From contig NZ_LMAK01000004.1 in assembly GCF_001439665.1 (NCBI RefSeq), forward strand, positions 1 to 64,000: a stretch of DNA of 64,000 nucleotides, written 5' to 3'. Each line of letters opens with the position of its first letter. The first letter of the stretch is position 1. The notes beneath the pieces are model-generated. The model searched no databases. It was not told where the DNA came from and saw nothing but the letters and a program-made list of their open reading frames with translations. The DNA comes from Formosa algae. GTDB lineage: Bacteria > Bacteroidota > Bacteroidia > Flavobacteriales > Flavobacteriaceae. The position numbers and the translations under genes were made by a program. Positions 43,532 through 53,300 of this stretch are shown here, one piece after another.

Positions 43532-43891
43532 ATGACAGTTGAAGATTTAGAGGGCACGTTTACAATATTAGGGAGTAACCAAGACAATAGCGAGCAGGAA
43601 TATAAAGGGACGCTGCAATTAGATGTAGATGTTAATAAACGTATTCAGGCTAAGTGGCTAATTAATAATACGCAAGAGCAATTTGGGTCTGGTTTTTTTA
43701 AGGATAATATATTGGTGATTAATTTTTACTATGTGGGGGCAGAACAATACAAGTTAAAAGGGGTGGTGGTGTATCGTGTTTTATCACCCGATCTTTTAGA
43801 TGGATTCTGGTCGGAGAAATACGGAGATCCATTATTTTTAGGGACAGAACGTGGTTTTAGAGTGACATCAAAACCAACAGTAATAAATTAA
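43532..43891 (+). CDS. Hypothetical protein
   Basis: 119 aa, predicted mostly beta-strand and soluble (MTVEDLEGTFTILGSNQDNS ... LLDGFWSEKYGDPLFLGTER). It has no signal peptide and no membrane segment. The pattern resembles small lipocalin- or fibronectin-like beta proteins in Flavobacteriia, with no assigned function. It stands alone, divergent from the LacI gene and followed by a terminator. Confidence 0.75.
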   Translation: MTVEDLEGTFTILGSNQDNSEQEYKGTLQLDVDVNKRIQAKWLINNTQEQFGSGFFKDNILVINFYYVGAEQYKLKGVVVYRVLSPDLLDGFWSEKYGDPLFLGTERGFRVTSKPTVIN

Positions 43892-43931
43892 AAACAGGTC
43901 TAACTTTAAGTTAAAGCTAAACCTGTTTTAC
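43891..43931. terminator. Terminator
   Basis: The arms AAAACAGGT (43891-43899) and ACCTGTTTT (43921-43929), with additional partial pairing inside, lie between the convergent hypothetical and cytochrome genes. Confidence 0.75.
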
Positions 43932-43957
43932 ATAACATTAAGACGGTAAATTTGCTA

Positions 43958-44449
43958 TTAATCTAAACTTCTTAAGTATTCTAAAAGTGCTCTGGCATTG
44001 TCTTCGCTAATTGGTGCGGTTACCATTGGTGCTTTATTGTATTCTTCGTAAATCCCTTTTGCAAGCGGATCTTTTTTTATCATTTCAGAGGTATTCATAA
44101 TCATATTCATAATCCACTCCGGACTTCTTTTAGAAGTAATATCGCCTAAAGCTGGACCAATAAATTTTTTATCGGTTTTATGGCAAGCCACACATGTGGT
44201 GTTAAAAACCGTTTCTCCTTTTTTTACCCATTCCGTATTTAAAGTCTCGTCCAATTCAACACTTTTTATCGGACCAATACCTTTGTTCTCTAAATCTACT
44301 AAAGATTCAAAAGAAGTTGTTTCCTTTGGCTCTGTTTTAGTCTCTGTAGGTGTTATATCAGGCGTATTATATTCAAATTTCTTTTTTTCAGGCTTGTCAC
44401 CACAACTAAAAACAAGAAGCGCTAAAGCTATAAAAAGTACATTTTTCAT
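43958..44449 (-). CDS. Class I c-type cytochrome lipoprotein
   Basis: 163 aa. A lipoprotein signal (1-15) ends at the lipobox VFSC (Cys16). A Thr/Glu/Lys-rich linker runs from about 20 to 48. The haem site is CVACH (Cys86, Cys89, His90), and a downstream Met (APMV, about 142) is a candidate axial ligand. It is a periplasmic electron carrier, probably membrane-tethered. No oxidase or reductase is encoded nearby, so the partner is unknown. Confidence 0.92.
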   Translation of the reverse strand: MKNVLFIALALLVFSCGDKPEKKKFEYNTPDITPTETKTEPKETTSFESLVDLENKGIGPIKSVELDETLNTEWVKKGETVFNTTCVACHKTDKKFIGPALGDITSKRSPEWIMNMIMNTSEMIKKDPLAKGIYEEYNKAPMVTAPISEDNARALLEYLRSLD

Positions 44450-44679
44450 AAAAAAGAGGTTTAATTTAAGATGTAAAATTACAAATTGTTACTTGGTTCT
44501 AAAATGATAATCATCATGAATTTTAATTAAAAATTTTTATAGCTCTAGTGTAATATTTAAAATTGATGTATGGTTTTGTTTATTTAATATTAAAATTTAC
44601 CACTCTTATTAGTTATATTATATCTTTAGTGACTAGACATACAATCGTAAATTGTATTAAAGTTTAAAAAGTGACTTAT

Positions 44680-46026
44680 ATGAGATTAGCCATTTTGTTT
44701 TTTTTGTTGTTATCTGGGTTTACATTATCAGCACAACAGATTACAGCTAAAGTTTTAGATCGGGAGACGAATATGCCTCTTGAAGATGTTAATATTTATT
44801 TTGAAGGCAATAAAGAGCAAGGCACAGTTACTGCCGAAGATGGCACTTTTGAATTGAGCCTTTCTAAAGCGAATTATGCTACAGATATAATTGTATTTTC
44901 TATGGTGGGTTATACTAATTTAGAATATTCTGTGGACGATATTGCATCTCGTAATTATATACTGTTTTTAGTTAAAAAGGATGAAGTTTTAGAAGAGGTT
45001 GTTGTGGTGTCTGATTTGGAATTACATCCGGAATTAAAATATAATAAGGTAGCAGATTTAGATTTTGGAGTCGCGTATTTTGCTTCTGTTTTAGTTCATA
45101 ATAAGATTTATGTTTTTGGAGGAGATAAAACGCTTAATGAAGGACATGAAAAACGAGCTATGGAAACTGCAGAAGATTTTTCGGAGTTTTTAAAAATGTT
45201 GAAATTAAACATGACTTGGGAAAATTATAGCGATAAATTACAAGTTTACGATGTCGTTAAGGATTCTGTTTATGTTTCAGATTTAGAGTTCAAAAAACGA
45301 GCTTATCACGAAGCAGTTACTGTAAACGATACGGTTTATGTTTTAGGAGGGAAAACACTGTCTAAAAATCAGAAAAAAGAATATTTAGAAAATAATATTG
45401 AAGTTCTTGATTTGGGGACTAACAAGCTAAATTTAGATCATACGTATCCACATCAGGCTATAAATTTTGCAGCAGTCTCTTATCAAGATAACCTAGTTGT
45501 AATGGGCGGTTCTACAAAACGAAGCCGGACTAACGAAAAAACATATAGCGATAAATCATACATTTATAATATTACGTCTGGATATTGGTATGAATTAGCA
45601 AACATGACTCATCCTAAGGAGGTCAATGGTGTACTTGTAGATAAGAAGGTTTATCTTATTGGCGGATTTAATACTAAGGCTTTAAAAACCATTGAATATT
45701 ACGATTTAGAACAAGGAATTTGGCATAACGAAGGCGAGTTGTTTAAAGGTATTGATAATCCTGCATTAACCCAGCACGATCATATTATTTATATATTTAA
45801 TGATGATAGGTTGTTAACTTATAATACTTTAACTAAAGTTTTAAATGCTTATAAAACTAATTTAGATTTATATAATGCTTCACTTTTTTATGCTGAAAAT
45901 AAACTGTTCTTAGTTGGAGGAAATACAACTTACAACTATGCCATAGAGCCTGTTTCAGATATTTATTCTTTTGATATAAGAGAATTACCACGCACAAAAA
46001 TAATAGAAACAAAAACCTTAAATTAA
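44680..46026 (+). CDS. Exported CarboxypepD_reg + kelch-repeat protein
   Basis: 448 aa from the ATG at 44680 (an in-frame GTG at 44671 is less likely). A signal peptide (1-19, LSAQQ) precedes a carboxypeptidase-regulatory-like beta-sandwich (about 20-105, ITAKVLDRETNMPLEDVNIY). The end VLEEVVVVSD is like the domain linker seen before TonB plugs. A kelch beta-propeller fills about 125-440, with recurrent KIYVFGGDK, TVYVLGGKT, NLVVMGGST, KVYLIGGF and KLFLVGGN. This combination is unusual: the regulatory-like domain normally heads TonB-dependent receptors. It is followed by a 220-bp spacer. Confidence 0.88.
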   Translation: MRLAILFFLLLSGFTLSAQQITAKVLDRETNMPLEDVNIYFEGNKEQGTVTAEDGTFELSLSKANYATDIIVFSMVGYTNLEYSVDDIASRNYILFLVKKDEVLEEVVVVSDLELHPELKYNKVADLDFGVAYFASVLVHNKIYVFGGDKTLNEGHEKRAMETAEDFSEFLKMLKLNMTWENYSDKLQVYDVVKDSVYVSDLEFKKRAYHEAVTVNDTVYVLGGKTLSKNQKKEYLENNIEVLDLGTNKLNLDHTYPHQAINFAAVSYQDNLVVMGGSTKRSRTNEKTYSDKSYIYNITSGYWYELANMTHPKEVNGVLVDKKVYLIGGFNTKALKTIEYYDLEQGIWHNEGELFKGIDNPALTQHDHIIYIFNDDRLLTYNTLTKVLNAYKTNLDLYNASLFYAENKLFLVGGNTTYNYAIEPVSDIYSFDIRELPRTKIIETKTLN

Positions 46027-46246
46027 ATGAAGGTTACGTAGATTTTATAATGATGTAATACCAATCGACACGTTAATAATGATATGCTATTGAAGCAAAA
46101 TAGAAACAGTTCTAACCCCATATTTTGGTGTTCAAATATCATGATGTTTTTTAGCGCTAATTATAGACTATACTTTACTTTATGTTTAATATAGAGTAGG
46201 TTTTAGAGTGCTTTTTTGTCAAATTCATTAATATTTCTCTTTTAAC

Positions 46247-46299
46247 TTTTGTAATCTTAAAAAATTCCATACTTTTGGTAAACCAGTGTGGTAAACCAA
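46247..46299 (+). promoter_or_regulatory. Promoter and two GntR-type operators of the PL17 unit
   Basis: TTTTG (46247-46251) and TACTTTTG (46270-46277) form a Bacteroidota promoter with 18-bp spacing. Two 10-bp palindromes TGGTAAACCA follow at 46276-46285 and 46289-46298, exactly 13 bp apart, the first overlapping the end of the -7 element. This location would block RNA polymerase. The cores match TGGTnnACCA, the style of UxuR/ExuR hexuronate operators. Confidence 0.75.
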
Positions 46300-46331
46300 T
46301 TTTAAACAGCCACTTTAATAAACAAACAACT

Positions 46332-46688
46332 ATGCAGTATCACTCTAAAAAGTTATATGTAAACGCTTTCTTGCTAAGTATTTTAGTAGGAGGTGTTGTG
46401 TTAACGATTTGTGATACAAAATTGGAGTCGCAATATAGAGAAACATCTCTAGCGGCTTTTAGTACAACGTTTACAGCTAGCATGCAAGAACAAGTAAATT
46501 CTTTTTCTAATGCTAATTGTAAAAATGCAGAACTTGTTTTAAAGACCCAGCAATCGCCGGAGCGTCTCATTCCACTAACCTTAGAAAATTTAACACAGAC
46601 AGCTTTAACTACAGTTGTTTTAAACCTTGAAAGCTCAGCTGCTTTTAAAGGTGGTTGTGTGTTATCTAATAATAAGGTAAGGATTTAA
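46332..46688 (+). CDS. Unknown small membrane/exported protein at the head of the PL17 unit
   Basis: 118 aa from ATG 46332 (the frame is open further upstream, but through the operators). A hydrophobic helix at about 10-28 (VNAFLLSILVGGVVLTICDT) is followed by a soluble, Ser/Thr/Asn-rich part with three Cys in total. No family is recognised. It lies directly behind the operator-controlled promoter and 24 bp before the PL17 lyase gene, so it should be induced with alginate. Overlap with a minus-strand frame at 46340-46570 is a shadow. Confidence 0.65.
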   Translation: MQYHSKKLYVNAFLLSILVGGVVLTICDTKLESQYRETSLAAFSTTFTASMQEQVNSFSNANCKNAELVLKTQQSPERLIPLTLENLTQTALTTVVLNLESSAAFKGGCVLSNNKVRI

Positions 46689-46712
46689 AAAATTATCAAG
46701 TAAATAAGTAAT

Positions 46713-48947
46713 ATGTTGTATTTAAAAAGAATCGTTTTAATTTGTTGTGTATTAGTTGCACAAAGCGGATTTTCTCAAGAACATCCCAATTTAATATTAA
46801 CCAAGCAAGGGGTTAAAGATATTAAATCGCAATTAGGTAGAGTACCATTGTTTGATGCAACTCTAGCAGAAGTAAAAGCAAAGGTAGATGCTGAAATTTT
46901 AAAAGGGATCGATGTGCCTGTTCCAAAAGATATGGCAGGAGGTTACACTCACGTGCGTCATAAACTAAATTACTTAACCATGCAGGAAGCTGGTGTTCTG
47001 TATCAGATCTTAGGAGACGAAAAGTACGCCGTTTATGTACGTGATATGTTAATGGCTTATGCAGAAATGTATCCGGATTTACCAAGACACCCACAAGAAC
47101 GTTCTTATTCTAGAGGTAAATTATTCTGGCAATGTTTAAACGATTCTAACTGGTTGGTGTATACAGCTCAAGCTTACGATTGTGTTTACGATTACTTAAC
47201 TAAAAAAGAAGTAAAGCACTTAGAAAAGAAATTGTTTAAACCAATGGCGGATTTCTTATCTATAGATACACCTCAGTTTTTTAACAGAATTCATAACCAC
47301 AGTACTTGGGGTAATGTTGCTGTTGGTATGATTGCCTTAGTGATGGATGATGATGCTTTAGTTGAAAGAGCGCTATACGGTATAAAAGATTTAAAATTAG
47401 ATGCAGGTAAAGATAATGATGGTGGGGATATTTTTGTTGAAGGACAAAAAGCTGGTTTCTTAGCCAATTTAGAAGAACCTTTTTCTCCTGATGGGTATTA
47501 TACAGAAGGTGCATATTACCAACGTTACGCTATGTATCCGTTCATGATATTTGCAGAAGCTTTACAAAATGCTAGACCAGAAGTAAAACCTTTCGAACAT
47601 AAAGACGGTGTATTACTTAAAGGTGTAGATGCGTTATTGAACTTGACGGATAAAGACGGTGAGTTTTTTGCTTTAAACGATTCTCAAAAAGGCATGTCTT
47701 ATTTTACAGAGTCGTTAGTATCGGCTGTAGATATTGCCTACTATTATGGTAGTAAAGATCCTAGTTTGTTATCAATAGCAAAAGAGCAAGGACGTGTACA
47801 ATTAGACCAAACAGGATTAGCTGTTGCAGTTGGTATTCGCGATGGAAAAGCAAAACCTTTTGAAAAGAATTCTATGTTATTAACAGATGGTGCAGACGGA
47901 GACCAAGGCGCTATCGGAATTTTACGTTCTACTAAAAATGACAATTTTACCTTAGTTATGAAAAATGCGGCTCAAGGTTTAAGTCATGGACATTACGATA
48001 AATTATCTTTTTCTTTATTTCATGAAGGAGACGAACTATTACAAGATTACGGTTTAGCACGTTTTGTAAACATTGAACAAAAAAATGGAGGTGGTTATTT
48101 AAAAGAAAATAAAACCTGGGCAAAACAAACTATTGCACACAATACCATTATACAAGATGAAACCTCTCATTTTAATGGCGATTATGAAATAGGAAGTAAG
48201 CATCATTCAGACATGTATGTGTTCGATGTAGAAAATCCAGATATTCAAATAGTAAGTGCTAAAGAAAAAAATGCATATCCAGGAACCGTGTTACAGCGTA
48301 CTATGGTTATGCTTAACAATGCAGATTTTGAACAGCCTGTAGTGTTAGATTTAATGCAAGTAAATGCAGAAGCTAAACATCAGTTCGATTTACCATTCTA
48401 TTATTTCGGACAAATTATTTCAACAAATTTTGAATATAATAAAGACGATACATTACATACGTTAGGTAAAGCTCATGGGTATCAGCATTTATGGAAAGAA
48501 GGAGAAGGTGCTTCTAAAAAAGGAGATGCAACTTTAACGTGGAGAAATAACAATACATTCTATTCTATAACAACTACAACTTCTGCAGAAGATAAATTAA
48601 TCTTTGGACGTATCGGAGCACACGATCCAGAGTATAACTTAAGACCAGATCCTGTATTTATAGTTAGAAAACAAACAGATAATGCATTATTTGCTTCTGT
48701 TATAGAAACACACGGAAATTATAGTACAGTTACAGAATTGGCTAAAAATGCATTTTCAAGTGTAGAAGCTTTAAAAGTATTACAAAGTTCTGTAGATTAT
48801 TCTGCAGTAGAGCTTAGTCTGAAAAATGGAGATTCTTATGTGTTTATTATGGCGAATTCAAATGCATCAAAAACAGAAAAACATAGCTTATTAATTAACG
48901 ATAAGACCTATAATTGGACAGGAGTTTATTATTTTTATAAGCAATAA
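46713..48947 (+). CDS. Alginate lyase, polysaccharide lyase family 17
   Basis: 744 aa. A signal peptide (1-21, GFSQE) is followed by an (alpha/alpha) alginate-lyase domain to about 360, with RIHNHSTWGN (about 192-201, the Asn-His pair used by PL17) and EGAYYQRYAMYPFM (catalytic-Tyr region). A heparinase II/III beta-sheet domain includes LSHGHYDKLSFSLFHEG (about 423-439). PL17 enzymes act exolytically on oligoalginate, releasing unsaturated monouronate, which is consistent with a periplasmic role behind SusC. It is followed by a KdgF-like cupin gene 25-35 bp downstream. Confidence 0.93.
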   Translation: MLYLKRIVLICCVLVAQSGFSQEHPNLILTKQGVKDIKSQLGRVPLFDATLAEVKAKVDAEILKGIDVPVPKDMAGGYTHVRHKLNYLTMQEAGVLYQILGDEKYAVYVRDMLMAYAEMYPDLPRHPQERSYSRGKLFWQCLNDSNWLVYTAQAYDCVYDYLTKKEVKHLEKKLFKPMADFLSIDTPQFFNRIHNHSTWGNVAVGMIALVMDDDALVERALYGIKDLKLDAGKDNDGGDIFVEGQKAGFLANLEEPFSPDGYYTEGAYYQRYAMYPFMIFAEALQNARPEVKPFEHKDGVLLKGVDALLNLTDKDGEFFALNDSQKGMSYFTESLVSAVDIAYYYGSKDPSLLSIAKEQGRVQLDQTGLAVAVGIRDGKAKPFEKNSMLLTDGADGDQGAIGILRSTKNDNFTLVMKNAAQGLSHGHYDKLSFSLFHEGDELLQDYGLARFVNIEQKNGGGYLKENKTWAKQTIAHNTIIQDETSHFNGDYEIGSKHHSDMYVFDVENPDIQIVSAKEKNAYPGTVLQRTMVMLNNADFEQPVVLDLMQVNAEAKHQFDLPFYYFGQIISTNFEYNKDDTLHTLGKAHGYQHLWKEGEGASKKGDATLTWRNNNTFYSITTTTSAEDKLIFGRIGAHDPEYNLRPDPVFIVRKQTDNALFASVIETHGNYSTVTELAKNAFSSVEALKVLQSSVDYSAVELSLKNGDSYVFIMANSNASKTEKHSLLINDKTYNWTGVYYFYKQ

Positions 48948-48981
48948 ATATTATTAGACAATTAAACAAAATTTGAAAAAA

Positions 48982-49362
48982 ATGGAACGATTTAGCGAGA
49001 AGTACATTATTACAAAAGACATGGAGTGGGAAGCACTTGGTGGAGGAGTATCAAGAAAATTCTTAGGTTACGATAATCAAATCATGATGGTACAAGTGAA
49101 ATTTGAAGAAGGCGCATTAGGGTCTCCTCATCAACATTTCCACACACAAGCTACATATTGTGTTTCAGGTAAATTTGAATTTGAAATCGATGGAGTAAAG
49201 CAAATTGTTGAAGCTGGAGATGGGGTTTATATCGAGCCTAATTTAATGCATAGTGCCGTTTGCCTTGAAGAAGGTATGTTAATTGATACATTTAGCCCTG
49301 TAAGAGAAGATTTCTTAACTGGTGGAGGTGTATCTTATTTCGGAGATAAAGAAGAAGCTTAG
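48982..49362 (+). CDS. kdgF: KdgF-like cupin (unsaturated uronate linearisation)
   Basis: 126 aa single-domain cupin from ATG 48982 (a TTG at 48973 is in frame). Metal-ligand pattern HQHFHTQ (His50, His52, Gln56) and later His90 in PNLMHSAV. KdgF proteins promote conversion of 4,5-unsaturated monouronates, made by lyases, to the linear 5-keto form that becomes DEH. Placement right after an exolytic lyase supports this role. No signal peptide is seen, so it acts in the cytoplasm. A strong terminator ends the unit. Confidence 0.88.
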   Translation: MERFSEKYIITKDMEWEALGGGVSRKFLGYDNQIMMVQVKFEEGALGSPHQHFHTQATYCVSGKFEFEIDGVKQIVEAGDGVYIEPNLMHSAVCLEEGMLIDTFSPVREDFLTGGGVSYFGDKEEA

Positions 49363-49462
49363 TTGAGCACAACGGGGTAAAATTTTATATTCCGAGGTTT
49401 TTAATACAATATCCATAATTGGTAATTGTGGTTTAAGCCTAAATTTAATTCTTATACATAAT

Positions 49463-49490
49463 AAAAAACCGTCTGTTTAGACGGTTTTTT
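49463..49490 (+). terminator. Terminator of the PL17-kdgF unit
   Basis: The perfect stem AAAAAACCGTCT / AGACGGTTTTTT (49463-49474 and 49479-49490) has a 4-nt loop and a flanking T-run. Confidence 0.9.
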
Positions 49491-50047
49491 TATTTTAATA
49501 TAGGTCCGTTTTTAGTTTGGTAAAAGCTTAAAACAAATAAGTCTTCCTATTGTACATATAAAGGTGATTGCGTCTAATTTTATTCAGAATGGGACACTCA
49601 TTTGCGTTTACTGCAGCTTAATTTCGCTTTATATTCTAAAATTAAAAAGAATTCTGAACAAGATTTTTGTTAGAATTCATCATTTATAGGTGTGTATTCT
49701 TGCGTGCAGCAGTAAAAAAATCATTTTCAATGTTGCTTTCAAGCCATTTAAACTTGAAAAACGTTAACATTAAAATAACAGTTGCTGTGCGACTAATATT
49801 AACATAAAATTCTGTGTTATCTCACGCTGTATTTGGCTTTCTAAATTCATATTGTAAAGACAGCTGGAAAACCAGTTGCTATACTTTACGCTATCCATCA
49901 GGTTTTTATATAATTAAACAGGCCAGTTTTTGGCCGAAATTTGCCTATTTCGAATAAATGGTGTTTAAATAAATTGCCCTTTTTAATATTTAACATTAAA
50001 TGGTGCTTTTTATTGCGATATGATTTTTTTTTAACAAATAATTAATA
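49491..50047. other. Gene-free spacer between the two alginate transcription units
   Basis: No credible ORF was seen. It is AT-rich with several A/T tracts, and it ends at the susC promoter-operator. No convincing repeat, riboswitch or RNA gene was recognised. Confidence 0.5.
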
Positions 50048-50089
50048 TATATTTGGATAACCAAACTGGGTAACCAATCTGGTTTACCA
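50048..50089 (+). promoter_or_regulatory. susC promoter with three operators at 13-bp spacing
   Basis: The -7 element TATATTTG (50048-50055) overlaps the first of three 10-bp palindromes: TGGATAACCA (50054), TGGGTAACCA (50067) and TGGTTTACCA (50080). The starts are exactly 13 bp apart. The first operator begins 6 bp after the -7 start, the same geometry as at 46270/46276. No good -33 TTG was found, which suggests that an activator or another element is also needed. Confidence 0.75.
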
Positions 50090-50367
50090 AACAAATAAAA
50101 ATTGATTAATTTTTATTCGTTTTTGAATAGAAAAATATAAAAAGGAGAGTGTGTGTTTCCTTTTAAATTAAGGCTTCTAAGGAAAAGGGGAGTGTTAGAT
50201 TTTGTTGACGTGAAAGCAAAAGCTTAGTAATTGGAATGATTAAAAATTCATTCGGTTTACTTGGATTAAAGTTGAAACGTTGACTGTTTTTTTTGAATAA
50301 AACGCGTATTGCTTTTTTAAGCAGATTAATCGAAATGCTAAATTATTATTTATTAAAACAACAACAA

Positions 50368-53300
50368 ATGAATTTGAAAAAACAATTAGTATTGTATGTA
50401 GTTCTGTTGCTTAACACAGCGTTGTTTGCACAGGATGTAGTTACAGGTGTCGTTTCAGACGCTCAGGGAGCTCCAATACCAGGGGCAAATGTCCTGGTTG
50501 TAGGAACTTCAAGAGGTGCATCTACCGATTTCGACGGAAATTTTTCTTTAGAAGTTGAGGAAGGTGAGGTATTACATTTTTCTTACATTGGTTTTGTTAC
50601 CAAACTAGTAACTGTTGGTGAAAACAAAACATTGAATGTAATTTTAGAAGAAGATTTAAGTGAATTAGATGAGGTTGTCGTAATTGGTTACGGTACTCAA
50701 AAGAAGTCTCACGTAACTGGTGCGGTTTCTAAAGTTGTTAACGATGATCTTGACCAAATTGCAGTATCAAGGGTTGATGATGCCTTAGTAGGACAAGTAT
50801 CTGGGGTAAACATTCAATCTACAGATGGTGAAGCTGGTGCCGCTCCAACAATTACTATTAGAGGGGTTGGTTCCATGGCAGGAGACTCTACGCCGTTAAT
50901 CGTTGTAGATGGAATTATTGTAGATTCAAGTTTCTTAGGGTCTTTAAATATGAATGATGTAGAATCTTTTGAGATTTTAAAAGATGCAGCATCTTCTTCT
51001 ATTTATGGTTCTAAAGGATCTAATGGTATTATCATGATTAGTATGAAATCTGGTGTAGCTGGAAAAACAAGAGTTAACTATAGTACGTTTACAGGTATGA
51101 AAACGGCTAGAAAAAGTGAAGCTTACGGATTTACTACTCAAGGTTGGGCAGATATGCAAATGGAAGATAACGGTGTGTTATCTCAATATACTCAAGCACA
51201 ATTACAAATAGGTACAGACCGTTCTTGGCAAGATGTATTCTTTGAAGATGGTACTATTACAAACCACTCTTTATCTATTAGAGGTGGTAACGACAAAACT
51301 AAATTCACTATGAGTATGAACTACTCAGAAGATGAAGGGGTAATGTTAGTAGATAACTACAAGAAAATTGGTGCGAGATTAAAAGTAGACAGCAAATTAA
51401 ATGATAAGGTAAGCGTAGGAGCAAACTTTAGCCCGTCTTATACAAACAGAAGAAGATTCTCTGAAAACATTCATAACGTAGCTAGACACCAACCTTGGTT
51501 GCCAATATACCACACAGAACAGTCACTTCAATATGTAGATCCAAATGGTGCTTATGCAGATTTACAAGTTGGTGATTATGCAAGACAAGATCACTTTACA
51601 ATATTTGATTTAGTAGGAGATGACGGGATTAACGACATTCTTACAAACATTGGGAACAGTAATAACGCTAACCCTTATGCAAGAATTGTAGAACGTAACA
51701 GAACAGATAAAAAATTCCAATTATACGGAAGTTTATATGCTCAATACGAAATTTTAGAAGGACTTACCTTTAAAACATCGTTATCTGGATCTTATAATGA
51801 TACTAGACGTATTGATTATATGGGAACACAAGCAAGAGAAAGTGTTACTGATGCTTACATGCAAGAAATTTCTCAAAAAGATAACTACATTATATTTGAT
51901 AACTTCTTTAACTACAACAAATCTTTCGGAAAACACGATTTAGGTGTTACGCTTGGTAATTCTGTTGAAAGTAGAAATTATTTCTACTCTGGGTTTAAAG
52001 GAACTGGATATACTAACGATGTTGTAATGCAAATTACAAACGCTACTGCAATTTCTGAATTTGATGGTTTTGAATGGCAAAAACGTGGTATCTCTTATGT
52101 GTCAAGACTTACGTATGCATACGACAACAAATACTTAGCGTCATTTAGTATGAGACGTGATGGTAGTTCAATCTTCGGATCAGATTTCAAATACGGAAAC
52201 TTCCCAGCAGCATCTTTAGGATGGAACATTGCAAAAGAAGATTTTATGTCTGAAAGCGATGTGATTAACAACTTAAAATTTAGAGTAAGTTATGGTGTTA
52301 CTGGTAACGACCGTTTAAATACTGGTGCAACAGATCCAGATGCAAATGGTAGTGAGGCTACTTTAAGTACAGGTAACATCTTAGTAGATTACTATCCTTA
52401 CTTAGCATTATTAGGAGCAGCTGGAAATAGCTACGCTGTAGATGGTTCTATTACTGCTGGTTTCTCTCCAGTAAACATTGCAAACCCTGGATTAAAATGG
52501 GAGCGTTTAGTAGAGATTAACCCTGGTATTGATTTCGGATTATTAAATAACAGAATTACAGGTTCGGTAGATTGGTACCAAAGAACAAGTGACCAGTTAT
52601 TACTTAACAACCCAATTTCTGTAACAACAGGTTTTGAAGGAGCTTTAGTAAATTTAGGAGAAGTTAAAAATGAAGGTTGGGAATTTGAATTAAGAACTAA
52701 AAATATTTCTTCAGAGAAATTTAGTTGGAGTACTACAGTTATCGCAACTACGAACAAAAACACTTTAGTTGATTTCGCAGATTCTGATGGTCAAATTACA
52801 AGTTTAGACCCAAGTAGACCTGCAGAATGGATTAACTTAGAAGGACAACCAATTTCTCAATTCTACGGTTATGTTGTAGATAAAGAAATCCCGTTAGAAT
52901 ATTTAGACAGACCATACAGACACGTAGGTGCACAGTCAGGTTTAGTATATGTTAAAGATTTAAATGGTGATGGTGTTTTAGATGAAGAAGACAAAACAGA
53001 ATTAGGTAACCCTTACCCAGAATTAATTTGGAGTTTTACTAACGAATTTAGTATTGGAGATTTCGATTTCTCTTTCATGTTCCAAGGATCTCATGGTGCA
53101 GAAGTAAGAAACATTGCAGACCACTACTTATTTAGTAACAACAACAATAGAACCATCTTAGAAGGTACGCCAGATCAAGAATTCTTAGTAGATAAATACT
53201 TTACTAATAGTATTGTTCAAGATGCATCTTACATTGCTTTAAGAAACGTAAACATTGGGTATAACTTCCCAAGTGAAACTTTAGATAAACTTAAACTTCA

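Noticed and set aside
49501-49530. TTTGGTAAAAGC as a further GntR operator
   Set aside because: Only half of the palindrome is present and no -7 element is in register.
50293-50367. Upstream TTG start of susC
   Set aside because: It would place 25 charged residues ahead of a normal signal peptide; ATG 50368 is the better start.
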